In this document: positions 58,619-64,000 of the stretch, one piece after another | How positions within the stretch are numbered: the first letter of the stretch is position 1 | Layout: each line of letters begins with the position of its first letter | Assembly: GCA_041674745.1 (NCBI GenBank) | Contig: JBAYVD010000011.1 | Span: 1-64,000 of the forward strand | DNA: 64,000 nucleotides | Direction: 5' to 3' | DNA from: UBA2040 sp041674745 | GTDB lineage: Bacteria > Bacteroidota > Bacteroidia > Flavobacteriales_D > Crocinitomicaceae | Program-made: the position numbers and the translations under genes | Notes under the pieces: generated by a model | The model's database searches: none | Told to the model about the DNA's origin: nothing | Seen by the model: only the letters and a program-made list of their open reading frames with translations

Positions 58619-59731
58619 CTATCCGTGAAACATATCCTTTACCCGTTGGAAAAATCCTTTTTCCGCCCCATCTGGATTGGGAATAAAATTTTCACTTTTC
58701 TTTAGGTTTTCTAAGATTTCTTTTTCTTCCTTGCTCACCTTTTTGGGTGTCCAAACATTGATATGAACAAACATATCTCCTGAATGGTGTCTTTGAAGAA
58801 CAGGTAATCCTTTGCCTTTTAAACGCAGCATTTTTCCGCTTTGCGTTCCTGGCTCTATCTTTATCTTGGCTTTACCCGTAATTGTAGGTATTTCGATACT
58901 TTCACCCAAAACAGCATCTACAAAATTGATATACGCTTCGTAATGTACGTGCTCACCATCTCTTCGAAGAAATTCATGTGCCACTTCTTCAATCACAACA
59001 ATTAAGTCGCCTGAAATACCATTAAATGGTCCTGCATTTCCTTTTCCAGAAACACTCAACTGCATGCCTTCCTCTACACCTGCAGGAATTTCTATTTCGA
59101 TGATTTCCTCTTTTCGGAGTAAGCCATTTTGATCAGCATCCGCAGGCTTTTTGTCGATTGATTTTCCTGCCCCTTGACAACTAGGACATGTAGACTGGGT
59201 TTGCATCGCGCCTAAAAAAGTTTGCGCCACTCTTGTAACACGCCCCGTTCCGTTGCAGGTTGTACAGTTTTTAAAAGTTACTCCATCGGCATTTACCAAT
59301 TTATTTACTTTTATTTTTTTCGTTACACCTTCCGCAATTTCTTCCAGCGTCAATTTCATTTTAACGCGTAGGTTGGTTCCTTTAACGACTCTTGAACCGC
59401 CGCCACGGGAACCACCGAATGAACCGCCAAATCCACCACCAAAAATATCGCCGAAATTGGAAAAGATATCATTCATATCCATTCCGCCGCCGCCAAAACC
59501 GCCACTCATTCCTGCGTGACCAAAACGATCGTATTTACTTCGTTTCTCAGCATTTGAAAGCACTTCGTAAGCTTCTGCAGCTTCTTTGAATTTGTTTTCA
59601 GCCGTTTTGTCATCCGGATTTTTATCAGGATGGAACTTCAACGCTAATTTTCGGTATGCTTTCTTAATTTCACCTTCATCAGCATTTCTGCTAACCCCGA
59701 GAACTTCGTAATAATCTCTTTTTTCACTCAT
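58619..59731 (-). CDS. dnaJ: Chaperone DnaJ
   Basis: DnaJ presents clients to DnaK and stimulates its ATPase. The 370-residue protein has the J domain (1-70, HPD at 34-36), a Gly/Phe-rich linker (about 72-115), a zinc-finger region (about 150-195) and C-terminal domains that include GDLIVVIEEV. Only two CxxCxGxG motifs are present (CTTCNGTG and CPSCQGAG) where the classical protein has four, so one of the two zinc sites seems to be missing. It lies 22 nt after grpE in the same operon; dnaK is elsewhere. Confidence 0.96.
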   Translation of the reverse strand: MSEKRDYYEVLGVSRNADEGEIKKAYRKLALKFHPDKNPDDKTAENKFKEAAEAYEVLSNAEKRSKYDRFGHAGMSGGFGGGGMDMNDIFSNFGDIFGGGFGGSFGGSRGGGSRVVKGTNLRVKMKLTLEEIAEGVTKKIKVNKLVNADGVTFKNCTTCNGTGRVTRVAQTFLGAMQTQSTCPSCQGAGKSIDKKPADADQNGLLRKEEIIEIEIPAGVEEGMQLSVSGKGNAGPFNGISGDLIVVIEEVAHEFLRRDGEHVHYEAYINFVDAVLGESIEIPTITGKAKIKIEPGTQSGKMLRLKGKGLPVLQRHHSGDMFVHINVWTPKKVSKEEKEILENLKKSENFIPNPDGAEKGFFQRVKDMFHG

Positions 59732-59753
59732 AATATCGTGTTCTGCAACTTCT

Positions 59754-60308
59754 TTATTGACCGACTACTACTTTTGCAAATCGAATTACTTTGTCATTTA
59801 AAATGTATCCTTTTTCAACATCATCAACAACTTTGCCTTTCAAATTTTTTGAAGGGGCAGGAACATTCGCAATTGCTTCATGAATTTCACTATCAAACTC
59901 TTGTCCTTTCGCTAACATTTGTTTCAATCCTTTTGATTCCAAAATACTTTTGAATTTGGTAAAGATTAAATTGAAACCTTCCTTCAAAGCAGTAGGATCT
60001 TCAACAACTTCGTTGTTTAGCATTGCTCTTTCAAAATCATCCATTACCGGCAAAAGGTCTTTCAAAACACCTGCACTCGCGTGGCTCAATAAATCCACTT
60101 TTTCTTTGTTGGTGCGTTTTCTAAAATTTTCAAATTCCGCATACAAACGAATGAACTTTTGATTGGCTTCCACCAATTGTTCTTCCAACGATGGCTCTTT
60201 CACGGTTGCCTCTGCTGTTGCCTCATTACCATCAACTGAAGTTTCTTGGTTCATTTGGGTTTCGTCATTTTGCAATTCTTCCTCTGAAATATTTTGATTC
60301 TCTGACAT
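59754..60308 (-). CDS. grpE: Nucleotide exchange factor GrpE
   Basis: GrpE releases ADP from DnaK. The 184-residue protein has an acidic, disordered N-terminus (1-50), a long coiled coil (about 55-105, LIRLYAEFENFRKRTNKEKVD type) and the compact C-terminal beta domain (EGFNLIFTKFKSILESKGL ... KGKVVDDVEKGYILNDKVIRFAKVVVGQ). The ATG at 60308 (MSENQNIS) is chosen because the -7 box at 60332-60339 rules out the longer frame. A TGACA-N3-TGTCA dyad sits over the -33 region of the promoter. Confidence 0.96.
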   Translation of the reverse strand: MSENQNISEEELQNDETQMNQETSVDGNEATAEATVKEPSLEEQLVEANQKFIRLYAEFENFRKRTNKEKVDLLSHASAGVLKDLLPVMDDFERAMLNNEVVEDPTALKEGFNLIFTKFKSILESKGLKQMLAKGQEFDSEIHEAIANVPAPSKNLKGKVVDDVEKGYILNDKVIRFAKVVVGQ

Positions 60309-60331
60309 GCTTATTTTTCTTTTAGCGTTTG

Positions 60332-60339
60332 CAAAGATA
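60332..60339 (-). promoter_or_regulatory. -7 box of grpE-dnaJ operon
   Basis: Minus-strand TATCTTTG matches TAnnTTTG exactly, 23 nt upstream of the ATG. Confidence 0.6.
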
Positions 60340-60357
60340 CTGCCAAATTCAAAAAAT

Positions 60358-60370
60358 TGACAGAGTGTCA
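60358..60370. promoter_or_regulatory. Dyad TGACA-N3-TGTCA over the grpE promoter (candidate heat-shock operator)
   Basis: The 5-3-5 inverted repeat is perfect and sits 18 bp upstream of the grpE -7 box, where the -33 element would be. No TTTG -33 element is present there. It is not a CIRCE element. Binding protein unknown. Confidence 0.55.
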
Positions 60371-60402
60371 TAAAATGGCTTTTTTTCAAGAAAACTTGTC
60401 AC

Positions 60403-60439
60403 AAAAAAAACCCGGACTGTCAAACAATCCGGGTTTTTT
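60403..60439 (-). terminator. Rho-independent terminator of the barrel/SPOR gene
   Basis: On the minus strand AAAAAACCCGGA pairs with TCCGGGTTTTTT with an 11-nt loop and a T-run on the exit side. It lies 16 nt after the stop at 60455. Confidence 0.9.
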
Positions 60440-60454
60440 AAATTTTATTTATTC

Positions 60455-61657
60455 TTATGGTTTAGGGCGCAAAACGCTTTCACCTCGAGTAGACATGATC
60501 AAATCGGCTTCAGCCACAGTGATTCGTTTACCTTTGTAATAACAGGTAATAAATGCATCAGCAATACCATTTTTCTTCGCCTGATCCAATTTTGGTTTTG
60601 CTTCCGTTACAGAATGAAAAATACCTGAATAGAATCTTGTTGTTCCATCCTCAATTTTCATTTTGTACAATGGTGTAATATCTTTCCAGTATTGTTCTGG
60701 AATCATGTTACTAAACACACCCAATTGAACCGTGTAAAACAAGCCTAAATTCGGGTCGTTGTTCATTAAATCCTCTACAACTGGCATTTTAATTTCTTGA
60801 CCTTTTGTATTAACAGTTGCCCCTTCTGGAGTATTTGGCTCTATATCCAAATAATTAGCAACGCCATCGTTGTCATCATCCATCAATTTTGCTTCAACAG
60901 CTCTCACATCTTGGTTCAACAAATCCAAATCACCTTTTGTGTTCTTCAATTCTGCTTCCAATTCCTCCAAACGTTTTTTCAACGCTGCATCGTCGTTAAA
61001 TTTCCAATCAATGTGGGAAGATTTTTTTCCTAAATAAATAGTAACCCCGACTGTAGCAGTTCCATAATATCCATCAAATCCAGCTGCTGTAGTGGCTGTT
61101 TGAAAATCGAAAGAACGTTGTTGTGTAAAGGTACCAATCACTGAAAGATCTGTGGTAATTGCTAAACGATTGCCCACTTTAAAAATAGGAGAGAATCCGA
61201 TAACTAAACCACCTACTCTGTCCGTTCCCGAAATTGGGTTGGTAGCAGAAACATCTTTTAAGAAACCAATCATCGGTCCAGCGTGAGCTAAAATACTAAT
61301 GGATTTGGTCCAATCTTCGAAATTGCAAACCCGACCAACATTCATAATACCTTGCAAAGAACCTCTCATCATTTGGCTTTTGTGATCTGCCGTTCCAAGA
61401 GTTGATTTAAATTGATCCATTCCAAAATCCAGTTTAATACCGAATTTACTGTTCGCCATGTAGCGTAGGCCAATATCAGCGCGAAACAATCCAAAGTAAG
61501 AAAAATTGCTTCCTGCGGAAACAGGAGTCATAATCTTATTCACGCCTCCTGAAATGTCAACAGATAATCGATTAAAATCTTTGACCTGAGCGGATGAATT
61601 AGTGGAAATAAAAATTAACGCAATAGCGATAATTAATGAGAAAGTGTATTTCTTCAT
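60455..61657 (-). CDS. Outer-membrane barrel protein with coiled coil, TSP3-like loop and SPOR-like C-terminus
   Basis: The 400-residue product has a signal peptide (1-23), an eight-strand-type barrel (about 30-200), a short coiled coil (about 215-265, RLEELEAELKNTKGDLDLLNQ), a calcium-binding thrombospondin-type-3-like loop (DDDNDGVANYLDIEPNTP), and a C-terminal domain that resembles SPOR in pattern (FYTVQLGVFS and YSGIFHSVTEAKPKL). SPOR domains bind denuded peptidoglycan, so the protein probably links outer membrane and cell wall, as OmpA does, but with a different wall-binding end. It has its own promoter (61683) and terminator. Confidence 0.83.
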   Translation of the reverse strand: MKKYTFSLIIAIALIFISTNSSAQVKDFNRLSVDISGGVNKIMTPVSAGSNFSYFGLFRADIGLRYMANSKFGIKLDFGMDQFKSTLGTADHKSQMMRGSLQGIMNVGRVCNFEDWTKSISILAHAGPMIGFLKDVSATNPISGTDRVGGLVIGFSPIFKVGNRLAITTDLSVIGTFTQQRSFDFQTATTAAGFDGYYGTATVGVTIYLGKKSSHIDWKFNDDAALKKRLEELEAELKNTKGDLDLLNQDVRAVEAKLMDDDNDGVANYLDIEPNTPEGATVNTKGQEIKMPVVEDLMNNDPNLGLFYTVQLGVFSNMIPEQYWKDITPLYKMKIEDGTTRFYSGIFHSVTEAKPKLDQAKKNGIADAFITCYYKGKRITVAEADLIMSTRGESVLRPKP

Positions 61658-61682
61658 AAGTTTTCATTGTAAGTTTGATGTA

Positions 61683-61690
61683 CAAATTTA
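61683..61690 (-). promoter_or_regulatory. -7 box of the barrel/SPOR gene
   Basis: Minus-strand TAAATTTG, exact TAnnTTTG match, 25 nt upstream of the ATG at 61657. Confidence 0.5.
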
Positions 61691-61721
61691 ATAAAAACCA
61701 TGGAAAATGGGCAATTTTTTA

Positions 61722-62222
61722 TTATTTGTTAGTTTTCAATAACGACTTTAATGTATTTTCCAATCCTGTTCCTCTTAAATTTTCGCCTTGTGCAACGATC
61801 ATCCCTTTGCCATTAATCAAGAATGCGCTCGGAATAAAACGCACATTATAATCTTTTGAAGCGACACCGTTTTTGTCCCAACCATGATTCATCCAAATCA
61901 ATTTATCCTCTAGAATGGCTTTTTTCCATGCGTCTTCTGCTTTATCCAAGCTTACACTATAGACCTCAAAACCTTTCCCTTCTGTAAATTTTTGGTCTTT
62001 GAATTCCAAATAGGCTTTTACCACATTTGGATTCTCTCTTCGACAAGGACCACACCAGGAAGCCCAGAAATCAATCAAGACCATTTTTCCTTTAAGCGAA
62101 CTTAGTTTAACTATTTTCCCGTCTTGCCCCTCCAAACTTATTTCCTTGGCTTTTCCAACGATATCATCATTTTTAACGGATAATAATAAAAAGGCAACCA
62201 GTATAACACTTAGTATTTTCAT
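61722..62222 (-). CDS. TlpA-family thioredoxin-like protein
   Basis: The 166-residue protein has a signal peptide (1-17) and a periplasmic thioredoxin fold with redox motif WASWCGPCRRENP and the cis-Pro loop VRFIPSAFLING. TlpA/ResA types reduce disulfides in the periplasm, for example in cytochrome c maturation. Here the partner is unknown. It follows murA by 11 nt and is probably co-transcribed with it. Confidence 0.93.
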   Translation of the reverse strand: MKILSVILVAFLLLSVKNDDIVGKAKEISLEGQDGKIVKLSSLKGKMVLIDFWASWCGPCRRENPNVVKAYLEFKDQKFTEGKGFEVYSVSLDKAEDAWKKAILEDKLIWMNHGWDKNGVASKDYNVRFIPSAFLINGKGMIVAQGENLRGTGLENTLKSLLKTNK

Positions 62223-62233
62223 AGATTCTTAAA

Positions 62234-63538
62234 TTAGATTCTTCGAATTTGTGCACCCAAATTATTCAATCGGATATCGATATCCTGATATCCTCGGTCA
62301 ATTTGCTCAATGTTATGAATCGTACTTTTTCCTTTTGCTGAAAGCGCAGCAATTAAAAGGGATACGCCAGCTCTAATATCAGGAGAAGTCATCTGAATTC
62401 CTTTTAAGCTATGTGCACGGTTCAATCCAATGACAGTAGCTCGGTGTGGGTCACACAAAATAATTTGCGCCCCCATGTCGATCAATTTATCCACGAAAAA
62501 CAAACGTGATTCGAACATTTTTTGATGAATCAATACACTTCCTTTCGCTTGCGTCGCTACTACCAAGATAATCGACAATAAATCTGGCGTAAATCCAGGC
62601 CAAGGCGCGTCTGCAATGGTTAATATTGAACCATCAATGAACGTATCAATTTCGTAGGATTCTTGAGCAGGAACATAAATATCGTCTCCTCTTCGCTCCA
62701 ATTTGATACCCATTTTCCGGAAAACATTCGGAATAATTCCCAAATTGTCCCAACTAACGTCTTTTATAGTGATTTCGGACTTCGTCATAGCCGCTAATCC
62801 AATGAAACTGCCAATTTCGATCATATCAGGCAAAATTCGATGGAAACAACCACCCAATTCTTTCACACCTTCTATGTGCAACATATTGGATCCAATGCCC
62901 GTGATTTTTGCACCCATGCTATTCAGCATTTTGCACAATTGTTGCAAATAAGGTTCGCAGGCTGCATTGTAAATCGTTGTTTTGCCTTCTGCTAAAACTG
63001 CCGCCATCACAACATTGGCAGTCCCTGTAACAGAAGCCTCATCCAAATGAATATAGGCTCCTTTTAATTTTTTCGCTTCAACAGAATAGAAGTGTTCGCC
63101 TGCATCGTAATTGAATTTTGCACCCAATTTCTCAAAGCCTTCAAAGTGTGTATCCAAACGACGACGGCCAATTTTATCACCACCTGGTTTGGGAATGTAA
63201 CCTCGGTTGAAACGAGCCAAAAGGGGACCAACAATCATGATGGAACCTCTCAAAGAACTCGCGCGTTTTCTAAAATCGTCCGTATCGAAATAAGCTAAAT
63301 CAATGTCTTTTGCTTGAAAAATAAAAGTACCTCTTTCCACTTTTTCCGTTTTCACACCCATCGTTTGCAATAAATTGATGAGTTTATTGACATCAATTAT
63401 GTCTGGCAAATTAGAAATCGTGACTTTTTCGGGTGTTAATAATACAGCACAAAGTATTTGCAAAGCTTCATTTTTCGCGCCTTGCGGAATCAATTCTCCA
63501 CTTAATTGTTTTCCTCCTTCTATTTCAAATGAAGCCAT
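62234..63538 (-). CDS. murA: UDP-N-acetylglucosamine 1-carboxyvinyltransferase (Asp-type MurA)
   Basis: MurA transfers enolpyruvate to UDP-GlcNAc, the first committed step of peptidoglycan synthesis. The 434-residue length and the blocks GAKNEALQILCAVLL (catalytic Lys), GSIMIVGPLLARF and TGTANVVMAAVLAEGKT are standard. The loop that normally holds the catalytic Cys (Cys115 in E. coli) reads KPGGDKIGRRRLD, with Asp121 encoded by GAT. Asp-type MurA occurs in mycobacteria and other groups and is insensitive to fosfomycin. It lies between the DUF4290 gene (3-nt gap) and the TlpA gene. Confidence 0.97.
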   Translation of the reverse strand: MASFEIEGGKQLSGELIPQGAKNEALQILCAVLLTPEKVTISNLPDIIDVNKLINLLQTMGVKTEKVERGTFIFQAKDIDLAYFDTDDFRKRASSLRGSIMIVGPLLARFNRGYIPKPGGDKIGRRRLDTHFEGFEKLGAKFNYDAGEHFYSVEAKKLKGAYIHLDEASVTGTANVVMAAVLAEGKTTIYNAACEPYLQQLCKMLNSMGAKITGIGSNMLHIEGVKELGGCFHRILPDMIEIGSFIGLAAMTKSEITIKDVSWDNLGIIPNVFRKMGIKLERRGDDIYVPAQESYEIDTFIDGSILTIADAPWPGFTPDLLSIILVVATQAKGSVLIHQKMFESRLFFVDKLIDMGAQIILCDPHRATVIGLNRAHSLKGIQMTSPDIRAGVSLLIAALSAKGKSTIHNIEQIDRGYQDIDIRLNNLGAQIRRI

Positions 63539-63541
63539 TTC

Positions 63542-64000
63542 TTATTTCTTTTTCTTTTTGTACTTGTTGTTATTGTTGTTGTTCGTCTTTTTGGTTGTTT
63601 TTGGAACGGAACTTCTGGTTCCAGTTCCCAACGCACGAAGCACTTGATTGGTCGCCACCAATTCATCCGGATTTGAAATCGTTAAATAACCGCTGGACAA
63701 CTCTGAAAGTTGATTGGCAATCACGTTGTTTTCAACCGTATCATTGTTATAGGCCAAAAATTGCAATTTCATGAAATTGCCCATCATTTTTTCCATGAAA
63801 ACTTTTTCTTCATCGGATGTGATGTTTTTGGCTTCTGCTAATATTTTTTGCGTGTATTTGCCGTAATGTCCAAAACGAATTTTTCCTTTTGGATATTCCA
63901 TAATGGCTGGTTTTTCTTGCAACGATTCTTTCAAGGGAATCTCATAAGGAGAATCCACATCCAATTGAAAATCAGACATCACAAAAAGGTGCGTCCACAA
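63542..64000 (-). CDS. DUF4290-type protein, N-terminus cut by window edge
   Basis: The visible 152 residues form the C-terminal part of an uncharacterised Bacteroidota family (DUF4290); the frame is open to the window edge, so the start lies beyond base 64000. It includes FGHYGKYTQKILAEA and ends in a low-complexity tail of Lys, Thr and Asn (six Asn, then KYKKKKK). The Asn run is encoded by AAC/AAT repeats, prone to slippage. The 3-nt gap to murA marks one operon, which hints at a link to cell-wall synthesis. Confidence 0.78.
   Translation of the reverse strand: MWTHLFVMSDFQLDVDSPYEIPLKESLQEKPAIMEYPKGKIRFGHYGKYTQKILAEAKNITSDEEKVFMEKMMGNFMKLQFLAYNNDTVENNVIANQLSELSSGYLTISNPDELVATNQVLRALGTGTRSSVPKTTKKTNNNNNNKYKKKKK

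Noticed and set aside
1..64000. CRISPR arrays, tRNA or rRNA genes, prophage and complete insertion sequences
   Set aside because: Looked for on both strands; no regularly spaced repeats, cloverleaf-type sequences, integrase or transposase were found.

Overview
This 64 kb window is chromosomal DNA of a Bacteroidota bacterium, most likely order Flavobacteriales; a Fluviicola/Crocinitomicaceae-like organism is a guess from gene style only. The evidence is low G+C, promoters with the Bacteroidota -7 consensus TAnnTTTG in front of many genes, two secreted proteins with type IX secretion (T9SS) C-terminal sorting domains, a TonB-dependent receptor with a carboxypeptidase-like N-terminus, BshC for bacillithiol synthesis, a MurA with Asp in place of the catalytic Cys, and WG-repeat and DUF4290-type proteins. 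No tRNA, rRNA, CRISPR array, prophage or complete insertion sequence was seen. Both edges cut genes: an RND pump on the left and a DUF4290 protein on the right.

Layout. 1-5.4 kb: end of an RND efflux pump, a fasciclin lipoprotein, and a Crp/Fnr regulator in an operon with a heme-copper-oxidase-like membrane protein, divergent from an outer-membrane barrel protein. Two matching inverted repeats look like operators for this Crp/Fnr protein. 5.4-12 kb: T9SS subtilase, TonB receptor and bshC. 12-15.2 kb: cyclophilin, TPR membrane protein, ribH and glmM on the plus strand. 15.2-27 kb: mostly accessory minus-strand genes (DinB, methyltransferase, GNAT-nitrilase fusion, DUF6090, GH92 mannosidase, propeller lipoprotein, aldo/keto reductase, T9SS protein), ending in 0.6 kb of non-coding DNA rich in short degenerate repeats. 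27.6-36 kb: GT39-type glycosyltransferase, Omp85-type barrel, SIMPL protein, a sigma-54 activator without a DNA-binding domain, and an operon of ABC ATPase, permease and Ppx/GppA phosphatase. 36.1-39.4 kb: an arsenosugar/rSAM-selenodomain-type cluster (two transferases and a Cys-rich radical SAM protein). 39.5-46 kb: a tight seven-gene operon of a small lipoprotein, an epimerase-CBS fusion, DAHP synthase, a KdsC-like phosphatase with an extra N-terminal domain, a lysine-ketoglutarate-reductase-like dehydrogenase, an MFS transporter and a CPBP protease. 46-52 kb: small metabolic genes (hydrolase, TerB-like, DCC, 3-hydroxyacyl-CoA dehydrogenase, phosphatase family, menB, sulfide:quinone oxidoreductase). 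52-56 kb: an operon of a WG-repeat protein, a TonB-like protein and an AAC(3)-family acetyltransferase. 56-64 kb: L31 type B, beta-helix lipoprotein, a second Crp/Fnr protein, grpE-dnaJ, a barrel protein with a SPOR-like end, a TlpA thioredoxin, murA and a DUF4290 protein.

The least ordinary content is the 39.5-46 kb operon, the Crp/Fnr operator pair at the left end, a TGACA-N3-TGTCA dyad over the grpE promoter, a T9SS gene bracketed by two copies of a 40-bp promoter segment, the HTH-less sigma-54 activator, and several -7 boxes that abut start codons and so predict leaderless transcripts. All functions are assigned by reading the protein sequences; no database search was possible.
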